64,000 nt of DNA from positions 124,001-188,000 of the forward strand of contig CAZAER010000005.1 of assembly GCA_964484195.1 (NCBI GenBank), read 5' to 3'. The notes beneath the pieces are model-generated. The model worked only from the letters and a program-made list of their open reading frames with translations. It ran no database searches and was not told the origin of the DNA. The DNA comes from JALHOP01 sp964484195 (GTDB lineage Bacteria; Myxococcota; XYA12-FULL-58-9; JALHOP01). Made by a program: the position numbers and the translations under genes. Numbering within the stretch: the first letter of the stretch is position 1; every line of letters starts with the position of its first letter. Positions 44,091-53,225 of the stretch are shown here, one piece after another.

Positions 44091-47000
44091 GAATCGCGCG
44101 CTTCTTCATCGACCGCCCGGTCTTCGCGGCGGTGATCTCCATCATCATCTTCGTCGCTGGCGCCATCTCGGTGTTCCAGCTGCCCATCTCCGAGTATCCC
44201 GAAGTCGTGCCGCCCACCGTCGTGGTGCGAGCGATGTACCCCGGGGCAAATCCCAAAGTGATCGCCGAGACCGTGGCGGCGCCGCTCGAGCAAGAGATCA
44301 ACGGCGTCGAGAACATGCTCTACATGAGCAGCGAGTCGACGAGCGACGGCGCCATGACGCTCACCGTGACCTTCCGCATCGGTACCGACCTCGATACCGC
44401 ACAGGTGCAGGTGCAGAACCGCGTCGCCCAAGCGCAGGTGCGCCTCCCCGAAGACGTACGGCGGTTCGGTGTGACCACCCGCAAGAGCACGCCCGACCTC
44501 ACGATGGTCGTGCATATCGTCTCGCCGGACGGGCGCTACGACGAGACCTACCTCCGCAACTACGCGTCGCTGCAAATCAAAGACACTCTGGCGCGCATCC
44601 CGGGCATGGGCGAAGTGCAGCTCTTCGGGTCGGGCGACTACGCCATGCGCATTTGGCTCGACCCACGCAAGCTCGCGGCGAGAAACCTCACCGCGAGCGA
44701 CGTCGTCGCGGCGTTGCGTGAGCAGAACGTCCAGGTCGCCGCCGGTACGCTCGCACAGCAACCGGCCCCCAACGGTGAGAGCTTCCAGCTCGCCATCAAT
44801 ACCCGAGGCCGCCTCACCAGTGAGGGCGAGTTCGCCGATGTGATCGTCAAGGCGAGTGAGGCCGAGGGCATGGTGCGCGTCCGCGATGTCGCACGCGTCG
44901 AGCTCGGCGCCGATCAATACGCGCTGCGGGCGCTACTCAACAACAAGGACGCGGTGGCGATCCCCATCTTCCAGACGCCGGGGTCGAACGCTCTCGAGCT
45001 GTCGAACCAAGTGCGCGCCACCATGGAGGAGCTGTCGAAGGTTTTCCCGGATGGTGTCGCGTATCGCATCGCTTACGATCCGACGCGCTTCGTGCGTGCC
45101 TCCATCGAAGAGGTCGTGCGCACGCTATTCGAGGCCTTGGCGCTGGTCGTGCTCGTCGTCTTGATCTTCCTGCAGACCTGGCGCGCATCGATCATTCCCA
45201 TCGCCGCGGTGCCCGTGTCGCTCGTCGGTACGTTCGCGGTGATGCAGCTCTTGGGCTTTTCGATCAACGCGCTGTCGCTCTTCGGCCTGGTGCTGGCCAT
45301 CGGTATCGTCGTCGACGACGCTATCGTGGTCGTCGAGAACGTCGAGCGCAACATCGAGGCAGGCCTTTCGCCCCTCGAAGCCACACGCAAAGCCATGGAC
45401 GAGGTGAGCGGGCCGATCATCGCCATCGCGCTGGTGCTCTGCGCCGTGTTTCTCCCCATCGCGTTCATCAGCGGCCTCACCGGTCAGTTCTACCGCCAGT
45501 TCGCGCTCACCATCGCCATCTCGACGGTCATTTCGGCGTTCAACTCGCTGACCCTCAGCCCGGCGCTCGCCGCCAAGCTCCTGCTCGCTCACGATGCGCC
45601 GAAGGACCGCTTGTCGCGCGGTATCGACAAGCTCTTCGGATGGTTCTTCCGGCCGTTCAACCGCTTCTTCTCGGCGGCGTCGAACCGTTACGTGGGCGCC
45701 GTGCGCACGTTGCTGCGGCGCTCGTCACTCGCGCTCATGGTCTATGGCGGTCTGCTCGCGCTTACCTACGTGGGATTCGAGAAGGTGCCTACCGGCTTCG
45801 TGCCTGGTCAGGACAAACAGTATCTCGTGGCGTTCGCGCAGCTCCCCGATGCGGCGTCGCTATCGCGGACCGACGAAGTCATTCGCCGCATGGGCGACAT
45901 CGCCAAAGAGACGCCCGGCGTCGCCGACACCATCGCGTTTCCGGGCCTATCGATCGCGGGCTTCACCAATAGTCCGAGCGCCGGCATCGTTTTCGTGGGC
46001 CTGACGCCGTTCGAGGAGCGAACCACGCCGGAGCTGTCGGGCAACGCCATCGCGGCCACCCTGAACCAGAAGTTCGGCGCCATCGACGAAGCTTTCGTCG
46101 CCATCTTCCCGCCGCCACCGGTCCAAGGACTCGGCACGACCGGCGGTTTCAAGCTCTACATCGAAGACCGCGGCGACGCCGGTCTCGAGGCGCTCTACGA
46201 GGCGACACAGGGCTTCGTTGGCGCCGGTCGCCAAGCGCCCGAGCTTGCGGGCTTGTTCTCCGGCTACCAAGTGAACGTGCCGCAGCTCTACGCCGACGTC
46301 GACCGCGCCAAGGCAAAGACCGCCGGTGTGCCCCTCACCAACGTCTTCGAGACCATGCAGGCGAATTTGGGCTCGCTGTACGTGAACGACTTCAATCGCT
46401 TCGGCCGCACTTTCCGCGTGACCGTTCAAGCGGACCAGGGTTTCCGCGAGCGGCCCGAAGACATCACCGCGTTGAAGACGCGCAATCTCGCGGGTGAGAT
46501 GGTGCCGCTCGGCACACTGGTCACGGTCAAGCCCGCGCACGGACCCGACCGCGTCTCGCACTACAACGGTTACCCGGCCGCCGAGGTGAACGGAGCCGCT
46601 GCGCCCGGCTACAGCTCGGGACAGGCGCTTGCCACGGTCGAGCGCATTGCCGCCAATTCGCTGCCGCTCGGCACCAAGTTCGAGTGGACCGATCTCACGT
46701 ACCAACAGATCATGGCCGGCAACACCGCCGTGCTCATCTTCCCGCTGTGCGTCCTGTTGGTGTTCCTGGTGCTCGCAGCCCAGTACGAGAGCTGGTCGCT
46801 TCCGCTCACGGTGATTCTCATCGTGCCGATGTGCTTGCTCGCGGCCATCACCGGCGTGTGGCTCGATGGTGGAGACAACAACCTGTTCACACAGATTGGT
46901 CTCTTCGTGCTCGTGGGTCTTGCCTGCAAGAACGCCATTCTCATCGTCGAGTTCGCGCGCGACGAGCAGAAGAAGGGCGTCAATGCCTTCCTCGCGGTGC

Positions 47001-47311
47001 TCGAAGCCTGCCGCCTGCGCTTGCGGCCCATCCTCATGACCTCGATCGCCTTCATCATGGGCGTCTGGCCTCTCGTCGCGTCGCGCGGCGCCGGCTCGGA
47101 GATGCGTCACGCCATGGGCGTCGCCGTGTTCGCCGGGATGATTGGCGTCACCTTCTTCGGCTTGCTGCTGACACCGGTGTTCTACGGCGTCATCCGCCGG
47201 CTGGTAGACAAGAGCGAGCGACAGGCTTTCAAGCCTGTCCTCTATCGCGTCCCGGAAGACGGCATCGCCAACGAGGACGGCCGTCAAACCGGATTTTTCA
47301 CGACCGGCTAG
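44087..47311 (+). CDS. RND multidrug efflux pump (AcrB/MexB type)
   Basis: A 1074-residue inner-membrane pump of normal HAE1 length. The first helix is FFIDRPVFAAVISIIIF; GIVVDDAIVVVENVERN holds the Asp pair of the proton relay near residues 408-410, and LACKNAILIVEFARDE holds the relay Lys near 948. Two large periplasmic loops lie between helices 1-2 and 7-8. It should expel drugs, detergents or other amphiphiles using the proton gradient, with the adaptor encoded just upstream. Expression is likely controlled by the divergent ArsR protein. The stop shares CTAG with the convergent gene. Confidence 0.95.
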   Translation: MRIARFFIDRPVFAAVISIIIFVAGAISVFQLPISEYPEVVPPTVVVRAMYPGANPKVIAETVAAPLEQEINGVENMLYMSSESTSDGAMTLTVTFRIGTDLDTAQVQVQNRVAQAQVRLPEDVRRFGVTTRKSTPDLTMVVHIVSPDGRYDETYLRNYASLQIKDTLARIPGMGEVQLFGSGDYAMRIWLDPRKLAARNLTASDVVAALREQNVQVAAGTLAQQPAPNGESFQLAINTRGRLTSEGEFADVIVKASEAEGMVRVRDVARVELGADQYALRALLNNKDAVAIPIFQTPGSNALELSNQVRATMEELSKVFPDGVAYRIAYDPTRFVRASIEEVVRTLFEALALVVLVVLIFLQTWRASIIPIAAVPVSLVGTFAVMQLLGFSINALSLFGLVLAIGIVVDDAIVVVENVERNIEAGLSPLEATRKAMDEVSGPIIAIALVLCAVFLPIAFISGLTGQFYRQFALTIAISTVISAFNSLTLSPALAAKLLLAHDAPKDRLSRGIDKLFGWFFRPFNRFFSAASNRYVGAVRTLLRRSSLALMVYGGLLALTYVGFEKVPTGFVPGQDKQYLVAFAQLPDAASLSRTDEVIRRMGDIAKETPGVADTIAFPGLSIAGFTNSPSAGIVFVGLTPFEERTTPELSGNAIAATLNQKFGAIDEAFVAIFPPPPVQGLGTTGGFKLYIEDRGDAGLEALYEATQGFVGAGRQAPELAGLFSGYQVNVPQLYADVDRAKAKTAGVPLTNVFETMQANLGSLYVNDFNRFGRTFRVTVQADQGFRERPEDITALKTRNLAGEMVPLGTLVTVKPAHGPDRVSHYNGYPAAEVNGAAAPGYSSGQALATVERIAANSLPLGTKFEWTDLTYQQIMAGNTAVLIFPLCVLLVFLVLAAQYESWSLPLTVILIVPMCLLAAITGVWLDGGDNNLFTQIGLFVLVGLACKNAILIVEFARDEQKKGVNAFLAVLEACRLRLRPILMTSIAFIMGVWPLVASRGAGSEMRHAMGVAVFAGMIGVTFFGLLLTPVFYGVIRRLVDKSERQAFKPVLYRVPEDGIANEDGRQTGFFTTG

Positions 47312-47856
47312 CTGCGCCGTTTCTGGTCACGTCGCTGGTGCTCCATGAACACCTGCCAGACGTGTTTCACTTCGCTCGCGCCTTCGACGTTGTCGTCGGC
47401 CATCCCCAGTCGCTCGACTTCCGCGTCGTGCGGGTCGGTGCCGGAGATGAAGATGTGACCTTTGCGCATCTCGGCTTCGATGGCGCCCACTTTGCGGACC
47501 ACTTGTTCCGGTGCGGTGAGCGGGCCGAGCTGCCCGGCTTGGGCGTGAGCGATGTCCGCTTGAGCGATCTGTTGCGAGCGTGTCGAGCGGGTGCTCTTGG
47601 CGTTCGCCATGGCGTGATGTCCGTGCTGCACATCGGTCGCCAACTGCTGTGACTTGACCAGGGCCTCTTCGCGGCTGTCGCTCTTGACGTTCGCGTCTTG
47701 GCGTTGCGAGGCGTGTTGGTCTTGGTTCTTCCAGGTGTCGTACTGCTGAATCTCGACCAGCCATTCGTCGTTCAGCGTTGCGTGCATGTGTCGGGTCTCT
47801 TGGACCTGAACACGGCGTTGGGCACGCACGCCGTCGAGAGATATATCGGAATCCAT
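47308..47856 (-). CDS. hydrophilic Gln/His-rich protein of unknown function
   Basis: A 182-residue, strongly polar protein without signal peptide or membrane segment. Long stretches are predicted helical and rich in Gln, His, Asp and Arg (NQDQHASQRQDANVKSDSRE, QQLATDVQHGHHAMANAKS), which suggests coiled coil or disorder. The C-terminal 60 residues look more ordered (VVRKVGAIEAEMRKGHIFI). A good AGGAG precedes the ATG at 47856. The stop overlaps the RND pump stop by 4 bases on the other strand. Confidence 0.6.
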   Translation of the reverse strand: MDSDISLDGVRAQRRVQVQETRHMHATLNDEWLVEIQQYDTWKNQDQHASQRQDANVKSDSREEALVKSQQLATDVQHGHHAMANAKSTRSTRSQQIAQADIAHAQAGQLGPLTAPEQVVRKVGAIEAEMRKGHIFISGTDPHDAEVERLGMADDNVEGASEVKHVWQVFMEHQRRDQKRRS

Positions 47857-47886
47857 AGCTCCTATCCTTGAGTGCCCGCGAACCCG

Positions 47887-47911
47887 CGGGCGTTCTGCAA
47901 ACGGACGCCCG
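47887..47911. promoter_or_regulatory. stem-loop upstream of 47856
   Basis: Perfect 7-bp arms CGGGCGT (47887-47893) and ACGCCCG (47905-47911) with an 11-base loop, 31 bases upstream of the ATG at 47856. It could be a regulatory hairpin in the 5' leader or an operator half. The remaining part of the 190-base gap up to 48046 contains the terminator described separately. Confidence 0.35.
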
Positions 47912-47995
47912 ATATTCGCATCGAGCGTTACTAGGCGCTTATCGGCTGCTCGCGTGGATCGTTGCGCCTCGATTGGGTGACAATCTTCGTCCGGG

Positions 47996-48044
47996 AAAAA
48001 ACTACAGTTAGACCGCGTAATTACGCGGCTCGGCGCAATCCGAG
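47996..48044 (-). terminator. probable transcription terminator after the 48.8-kb genes
   Basis: Read on the minus strand, just after the stop at 48047, are a CTCGG/CCGAG hairpin (48029-48044), then a perfect 16-bp palindrome CCGCGTAATTACGCGG (48013-48028), then 11 bases later a run of six T (47996-48001). The spacing from stem to T-run is longer than ideal. It is still the best terminator-like structure in the window. Confidence 0.55.
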
Positions 48045-48046
48045 CA

Positions 48047-48790
48047 TCAGGGTCGAATAGCCGCGTAAGGCCTCAGCGCCCCGTTGATCTTGATGAGGCT
48101 CACGAGCACCGTGGTATCGCCGATGTTGAAGGTGGCGCGGGTGCCCTTCTTCATGCAGACCGCGATCTGCTCGCGCGCTTCGAGGCTGACGAAAAAGAGA
48201 CCGTCATCGGGGAGCGGTGACAGCACTTCCTTGGCGAGCGCCGCACGCAGGATCTCGGCGTCGCGTTTCCTGAGCTCGTCGCCTTTCACCATGGGGAACA
48301 AGCGCTCCGTCTCGGCGTACGACTCGGCGAATTGGGCGAGATAGCCATCGACGTCTTTCGCCGCGAGCATACCATGGAGCTCTTTCACCTTGGCGCGGTA
48401 GCTGACCTGCGCCTCGTAGTCGAGTCGCGTGCCAATCCGCCAAAGCGGCTCACGCAGGGACTGCGGCACCGTGAAGACGGCGCCGCCACGTTTCACCGTG
48501 GCGATGACTTGGCCGTCGTCTTTCTCCCAGCTCCGCGAGCTCTCGCGACCAAGGACGAGCTTGACCCGCGCCATCACCGCCGGTGCCTTCTGCTTGGCAT
48601 CGAGCGGCTCGATGAAGATGTGGTTCGCGCCGGGAATCACGTAGTGCTCGATGGGCAAGCGCTTGCCTATCGGCTCTTCGACACGCACGCCATTCACCAC
48701 CAGGCGCACCGGCGACGCGTACTCGAGCTCCAGCACGTAGGTCTCGAAGGTGGCCGGCGCGGCGACCAAGAGGGCGAGCGCGAAGCCCAC
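48047..48790 (-). CDS. secreted protein of unknown function
   Basis: A 247-residue protein with a short N-terminal signal sequence (MGFALALLVAAPATF). The mature part is beta-rich at first (YVLELEYASPVRLVVNGVRV, AVMARVKLVLGR) and helical later (ELHGMLAAKDVDGYLAQFAE). The N-terminal part resembles small domains that carry a short peptide-like or carbohydrate-like binding sheet, but I cannot name one. It lies six bases after another small secreted-protein gene in the same direction and is followed by a terminator-like structure. Confidence 0.6.
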   Translation of the reverse strand: MGFALALLVAAPATFETYVLELEYASPVRLVVNGVRVEEPIGKRLPIEHYVIPGANHIFIEPLDAKQKAPAVMARVKLVLGRESSRSWEKDDGQVIATVKRGGAVFTVPQSLREPLWRIGTRLDYEAQVSYRAKVKELHGMLAAKDVDGYLAQFAESYAETERLFPMVKGDELRKRDAEILRAALAKEVLSPLPDDGLFFVSLEAREQIAVCMKKGTRATFNIGDTTVLVSLIKINGALRPYAAIRP

Positions 48791-48796
48791 GGCGCG

Positions 48797-49234
48797 TCAG
48801 GGCTCGTCGCCGTGACAGGTCATCTTCTTGATGTCGTCTTTCACCCATTTGTTCTTGCCGAGGTCGACGTGCCACGACTCACTGGGCTTCCATTCGGCGA
48901 GCTCGCCGGTGGCCGCTTTGGCGTGCGCGAGCACCGCGTGGTTCATCAGGAGTGCGTCGCCGGTCGCGCCTTTCTGCACGCAGGACGCGCCGTCGAAGAA
49001 CCAGGTCTGGTTTGCGATGGGTGCGGTGACTTGCACGCGGTGGACCTCGGTCCACGCGGCGTTGGCGTTCTCGCGTCGGGAGAAGACCAGCGCGCGTTGA
49101 CCCGCGCATTCGGCCACCGCCACCTTGGTGTTCTCGTAGCCGACGTCGCCGCTGGGGCTAAAGCGCGCGTGTCCGTCGCGCAGCTCACGGCAGTCGGGAG
49201 CGAAGAGGACCAGCATTGCTACGACGTATCCCAT
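48797..49234 (-). CDS. small secreted Cys-containing protein
   Basis: A 145-residue protein with a short hydrophobic start (MGYVVAMLVLFAPDC), which may be a weak signal sequence. There are four Cys: in PDCREL, AECAGQ, ASCVQK and MTCHGD. They could form two disulfides in the periplasm. Strands alternate with turns (GQRALVFSRRENANAAWTEV). No family is recognised. It is followed after six bases by the secreted-protein gene at 48790 and starts 72 bases from the divergent kinase gene. Confidence 0.55.
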   Translation of the reverse strand: MGYVVAMLVLFAPDCRELRDGHARFSPSGDVGYENTKVAVAECAGQRALVFSRRENANAAWTEVHRVQVTAPIANQTWFFDGASCVQKGATGDALLMNHAVLAHAKAATGELAEWKPSESWHVDLGKNKWVKDDIKKMTCHGDEP

Positions 49235-49306
49235 GAGAGAATCTCCGTGCGCTTGCCCCTACCAACTCTGTTGGCGCAAAACCACCCCGGGGATTGGAGT
49301 CAGACC

Positions 49307-50176
49307 ATGGCACTTTATCTGGGCGTTGATGCGGGCGGCAGTCACTGTCGGGCGCGGCTCACCGACGAAGCTGGCAAGGTGCTCGGCACGGGGCAATCGG
49401 GCCCGGCGAATACGCGCATGGGGGTCGAGCCACTGCACGCGCGTCTGCTCGAGACCTGTGCGCAGGCGACCACGATGGCGAACCTCGCCGCCGCCGACAT
49501 CGCCAAGGTGCACGTCGGCATGGGGATCGCCGGTATCAACCGCATGGGTGCCAAGGCAAAGCTCCGGGCGTTGCCGTTTCCTTTCGCCAGCCTATCGCTC
49601 ACCAGTGACGCCGTCATCGCGAACCTCGGCGCGCACATGGGCGCCGACGGCGCGACCCTCATTCTTGGCACCGGCAGCGTCGGCATCATCAAGCTCGGCG
49701 AAGACAGCATCAGCATCGGTGGCTACGGCTTTCCTATTTCCGACGAGGGCAGCGGTGCCGCGCTCGGTCTATCGGCCATTCGTCACGCCCTCCGCGCGCT
49801 CGACGGCCGCAGCCGCTCGACGCCGCTGAGCCAGGAGGTCACGCGTCAATTCGATCACGTGACTGCCCGCATGGTCGCGTGGATGGACGAAGCGACTCCG
49901 GCGGACTACGCGACCTTCGCGCCGCTGGTCATGGACTACGCCGAGAACGGCGACGAGATCGCGCGCTCCATCGTCAGCGAGGCGGCGGGTCACGTCGAGC
50001 GCTTCATCGAAACCATCTTCGCGCGTGGAGCCACGCGCTTGTCGCTCGCTGGTGGCTTGTCGTCCCGCATGAAGCCGTGGCTCCGTGCGCGCATCGTCGA
50101 CAAGCTGTCGCCGCCACTGGGTGATCCACTCGATGGAGCGCTGCTGCTCGCAGGTAGGCCCTCACCCGGCGCTTGA
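49307..50176 (+). CDS. BadF-type amino sugar kinase (GlcNAc and possibly MurNAc)
   Basis: A 289-residue kinase of the BadF/BadG/BcrA ATPase group, to which N-acetylglucosamine kinases and the dual MurNAc/GlcNAc kinase MurK belong. Motifs are LGVDAGGSHCRARL (phosphate 1), MGIAGIN, LILGTGSVGII (phosphate 2) and GYGFPISDEGSGAALG. It should phosphorylate the 6-OH of a sugar with ATP. The neighbours on the other strand are NagA, a GlcN6P deaminase and MurQ, and the coding ends overlap by 15 bases with nagA. MurQ needs MurNAc-6-phosphate, so MurNAc is a credible second substrate. The ATG at 49307 is chosen because the in-frame extension upstream to 48332 is antisense to other genes. Confidence 0.88.
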   Translation: MALYLGVDAGGSHCRARLTDEAGKVLGTGQSGPANTRMGVEPLHARLLETCAQATTMANLAAADIAKVHVGMGIAGINRMGAKAKLRALPFPFASLSLTSDAVIANLGAHMGADGATLILGTGSVGIIKLGEDSISIGGYGFPISDEGSGAALGLSAIRHALRALDGRSRSTPLSQEVTRQFDHVTARMVAWMDEATPADYATFAPLVMDYAENGDEIARSIVSEAAGHVERFIETIFARGATRLSLAGGLSSRMKPWLRARIVDKLSPPLGDPLDGALLLAGRPSPGA

Positions 50177-51310
50177 GTGAACCCCTTCGATCCAGGTCGC
50201 GGTGACCTGGTGCTCGTCGTCGACGTGGACGAGGTCGGCCTTTCGGCCGGGTGCGATGGTGCCGCGGGTGTCGTCGATGCCGAGCAAGCGCGCAGGGGTG
50301 GCGCTCGCCATGCGTGACGCGATGGCGAGCTCGACGCCCATCATGGTGATGGCGTTGCGCACCGCACCTGCCATGTCGAGATGCGAACCCGCGAGCTGGC
50401 CTTCGGGACCGCGTAGGGCGCCACTCGCGACGGTGATCGTCTGACCGAACAGGGAAAAGCGCGTGAGGTCGGATCCGACCGACGACATGGCATCGGTGAT
50501 GAGCATCAGACCGTCGGCACCGCATGTCTTCAGAGCGACGCGTAGGGTCGCCGGTGCCACGTGATGGCCGTCGACGATGATGCCCGAGATGCACGTCTGG
50601 TTATCGAGGGCCGCGCCCACGACTCCTGGCGCGCGACTCTCGAGCTGCGTCATGGCGTTGAACAAATGCGTGACGCCACGCAGTCCTTCCGCAAAAGCGG
50701 ACTGCATCTGTTCGTACGTCGCCAAGGTATGGCCAGCGGCAACGACCACGCCGCGTTCGACCAGGGCGCCGATGAGCCCTGCTTCGCAGAGCTCGGGCGC
50801 GAGCGTGACCAGCGTCTTCCCGCGCTTCGACGAAGCCAGGAGCGCGACGGCATCGCGGTCGAGGCGGCGGAACTTGCCGGCATCGTGAATGCCGCGCTTC
50901 TGAGCGTTCAAGAACGGACCTTCGAGGTGGATGCCCAAGACGCCAGGGACCTTGGCCGCGATTGCCGCGTCGACCGCGGCGATAGCGCGAGCGACCTTGT
51001 CGAGATCGTCGCTAATCAGCGTCGGTAGCAGGCCGGTCGTACCGAAGCGCCGATGGGCCTCGGCGATGGCACGTACGCCTTGCAGCGTCGGCTCGTCGTT
51101 CAAGAGCACACCGCCGCCGCCGTTCACCTGCGTGTCGATGAAGCCCGGCAACAAGGCTCCCCCGTCGAGAACGTGCCGCGGTGTCTCGGACGGTAGCTTA
51201 GCGACGGGGAGCACCGCGTCGATGTGGTCGCCGTCGATGACGAGCGCGTGGTCATCCTTCCACGTGCTGCCCGCGAGGATGCGGGCGCCGACGAGAGCAG
51301 TCCGGGTCAT
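50162..51310 (-). CDS. nagA: N-acetylglucosamine-6-phosphate deacetylase
   Basis: A 382-residue amidohydrolase. Motifs fit NagA: LLPGFIDTQVNGGGGV, LGIHLEGPFLN (metal ligand Glu), AAGHTLATYEQMQ (His), THLFNAMTQLESR (His), and LITDAMSSVG with the catalytic Asp. It removes the acetyl group of GlcNAc-6-P, giving GlcN-6-P for the deaminase encoded just upstream, whose stop it overlaps. It is the last gene of a four-gene minus-strand operon and converges on the sugar kinase gene. Confidence 0.95.
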   Translation of the reverse strand: MTRTALVGARILAGSTWKDDHALVIDGDHIDAVLPVAKLPSETPRHVLDGGALLPGFIDTQVNGGGGVLLNDEPTLQGVRAIAEAHRRFGTTGLLPTLISDDLDKVARAIAAVDAAIAAKVPGVLGIHLEGPFLNAQKRGIHDAGKFRRLDRDAVALLASSKRGKTLVTLAPELCEAGLIGALVERGVVVAAGHTLATYEQMQSAFAEGLRGVTHLFNAMTQLESRAPGVVGAALDNQTCISGIIVDGHHVAPATLRVALKTCGADGLMLITDAMSSVGSDLTRFSLFGQTITVASGALRGPEGQLAGSHLDMAGAVRNAITMMGVELAIASRMASATPARLLGIDDTRGTIAPGRKADLVHVDDEHQVTATWIEGVHSSAG

Positions 51311-52344
51311 CGGGTCTGCGTCACTTTGGCGAGATGCGGGGGGTTGTCGGGGTCATAACCTCGCTTGACCGCTAAAGCGTTCACCATGCGGTAGAAGCTC
51401 TGCACCATCACCATGGGTACGAGGGCGGGGTGCAACCCGACCTTCACCGGCAAGCGAACGACACCGCGCGCGGTTTCGCCCGCCATGGCGACCCGCGCTC
51501 CGCGCTCGACGAACTTGGCGATCAGCGCCTCCGCTCCGAGACTCGCTTCGTCGTGCGGCGGTAGCACCAAGAGCGGAAAGCCGTCCTTGATGAGCGCCAT
51601 CGGACCATGCGCCACCTCGGCGAGACTGAACGATTCGCCGTGCAGACCGCAGGTCTCCTTGAGCTTCAAGGCTGCTTCTTGGGCTACGGCGTAGGTGAGG
51701 CCGCGGCCGAGGACGTACATGCTCTGAGCGCTCGCAAAGAGCGGCAGGGCGGGCGACCAATCGGCGTTCCAAGCGTCGATGAGCGCTTCGTCGAGCGCTG
51801 GGAGAGAGCCGGCGAGCTCGGCGTCGTCGGCCCATTCGGAGACCAGATGAGCGATGGCGCACAGGGTGCCGATGTAGCTCTTGGTGGCGGCGACGCTGGT
51901 CTCGGGGCCTGCGTGCACGGGGAGCACGATGTCCGCCAACTCCGCGAGCGGGCTGTCGACGTTGTTGGTCATCGCGATGACCAAGGCGCCGGCTGCTTTG
52001 ACCGCCGTCGCGGACATGAGCAAATCAGGGCTGCGGCCCGATTGCGAGATGACGATGAACGGCGCCCCGCGCACGTCGAGCGGTGGGTCGCCGTAGACCG
52101 AGATGATGGACGGCGCCTGTGACACCGTCGGGATACGCAACCGCGTCTCGAACAAGTACTTCGCGTACGTCGCCGCGTGGTCGGAGCTGCCGCGGGCGCA
52201 GGTGAAGATGATGGGCGCTTTGGTGCTCTTCAGCCGCTTGGCGGTGTCGCGCATGAGACCGGCGTTGGCGGCGAGCTGAGCGCGCACCACTGCGGCACCT
52301 TCGCCCGCTTCGGCGAACATGCGGGTGTCTTCGGCGGCGATCAC
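51307..52344 (-). CDS. GlmS-like SIS protein, glucosamine-6-phosphate deaminase (NagB-II)
   Basis: A 345-residue protein with two SIS sugar-phosphate domains and no glutaminase domain. Motifs: FTCARGSSDHAATYAKYLFE, VISQSGRSPD, GPETSVAATKSYIGTL, YVLGRGLTYAVAQEAALKLK and ETCGLHGESFSLAEVAHGP. This matches the isomerase half of GlmS and the NagB-II class, which deaminates GlcN-6-P to fructose-6-P and ammonia. The NagA neighbour supports the deaminase direction. Both junctions in the operon are 4-base overlaps. Confidence 0.9.
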   Translation of the reverse strand: MIAAEDTRMFAEAGEGAAVVRAQLAANAGLMRDTAKRLKSTKAPIIFTCARGSSDHAATYAKYLFETRLRIPTVSQAPSIISVYGDPPLDVRGAPFIVISQSGRSPDLLMSATAVKAAGALVIAMTNNVDSPLAELADIVLPVHAGPETSVAATKSYIGTLCAIAHLVSEWADDAELAGSLPALDEALIDAWNADWSPALPLFASAQSMYVLGRGLTYAVAQEAALKLKETCGLHGESFSLAEVAHGPMALIKDGFPLLVLPPHDEASLGAEALIAKFVERGARVAMAGETARGVVRLPVKVGLHPALVPMVMVQSFYRMVNALAVKRGYDPDNPPHLAKVTQTR

Positions 52345-53225
52345 TTCAAGCTCTCGATGGCACGTCGCAGGTTGTCGCCGTTGTCGGCGAGAGCCTTTTG
52401 CGCCTTGCCGCTTTCGACTCCCATGGCGATGAGCACCGCCTTCTTGATGTTGCCGCCCGCCGCTTTCACCGCCGTCGTGGCACGGCTCGCGTCGCAGCCG
52501 GTGAGCGTCGCAACCATGCCTTCGGCGCGTGTCTGGAGCTTGGCGTTCGAGATGATCATGTCGACCATCAAGCCACGGTAGACGCGACCCATGCGCAACA
52601 TCGTGCCGGTCGAAAACAGGTTGAGGACCGCCTTCTGTGCCGTGCCTGCTTTCATGCGCGTCGAACCGGCGATGACTTCGCTGCCGGTGACCGCGACGAT
52701 GGGGTGCTCGGCGGCTGCCGCGAGAGGTGTGTCGCGGTTGTTGGCGATGGCGATGGTGAGCGCCCCCGCTTTGCGCGCCTCCGTCACCGCGCCGATGGTG
52801 AAGCGCGTGCGCCCGCTGGCAGCGACACCGATGACCACGTCGTCCGCGGTAAGGGACAGGGCGCCGATGTCACGGCGTGCGGCGTCGGCGTCGTCTTCGG
52901 CGCCTTCGACACTCTTCATGAGCGCAGCCATGCCGCCCGCGATGACGTACGCCGTCCGCTCGTCCGGCCAGCCGAACGTTGGCCCCAGCTCGACGCCGTC
53001 CTGGACCGCGAGGCGACCCGAGGTGCCGGCGCCGCAGTAGACCAGGCGCCCTCGGCGCAACAGACGCTGTGCGGCGGCGTCACACGCGGCTGCGATGCGT
53101 GGCTCTTCGCCTTTGATCGCGGCGACCGCGGATTCCTGGCCTTCGAGCATGGCCTCGACCGCTTTGACGGTCGGCCAGAGGTCGATGTCGACGTAACGCG
53201 GATCGACGGTCTCAGTGCTGGACAT
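52341..53225 (-). CDS. murQ: N-acetylmuramic acid 6-phosphate etherase
   Basis: A 294-residue SIS-domain etherase. Motifs match MurQ: VYCGAGTSGRLAVQDGVELG with the catalytic Glu in GVEL, KSVEGAEDDADAARRD with the second Glu, GVAASGRTRFTIGA, GSEVIAGSTRMKAGTAQK, and a C-terminal KAVLIAMG helix. It splits D-lactate off MurNAc-6-P to give GlcNAc-6-P, which NagA then deacetylates. The ATG at 53225 with GAGGAA upstream is preferred over 53240. Its start overlaps the symporter stop by 14 bases. No PTS permease (MurP) or anhydroMurNAc kinase (AnmK) is next to it. Confidence 0.95.
   Translation of the reverse strand: MSSTETVDPRYVDIDLWPTVKAVEAMLEGQESAVAAIKGEEPRIAAACDAAAQRLLRRGRLVYCGAGTSGRLAVQDGVELGPTFGWPDERTAYVIAGGMAALMKSVEGAEDDADAARRDIGALSLTADDVVIGVAASGRTRFTIGAVTEARKAGALTIAIANNRDTPLAAAAEHPIVAVTGSEVIAGSTRMKAGTAQKAVLNLFSTGTMLRMGRVYRGLMVDMIISNAKLQTRAEGMVATLTGCDASRATTAVKAAGGNIKKAVLIAMGVESGKAQKALADNGDNLRRAIESLK

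Noticed and set aside
48332..49306. In-frame extension of the sugar kinase by 325 codons
   Set aside because: It is antisense to two secreted-protein genes, and kinase homology begins at the ATG at 49307.
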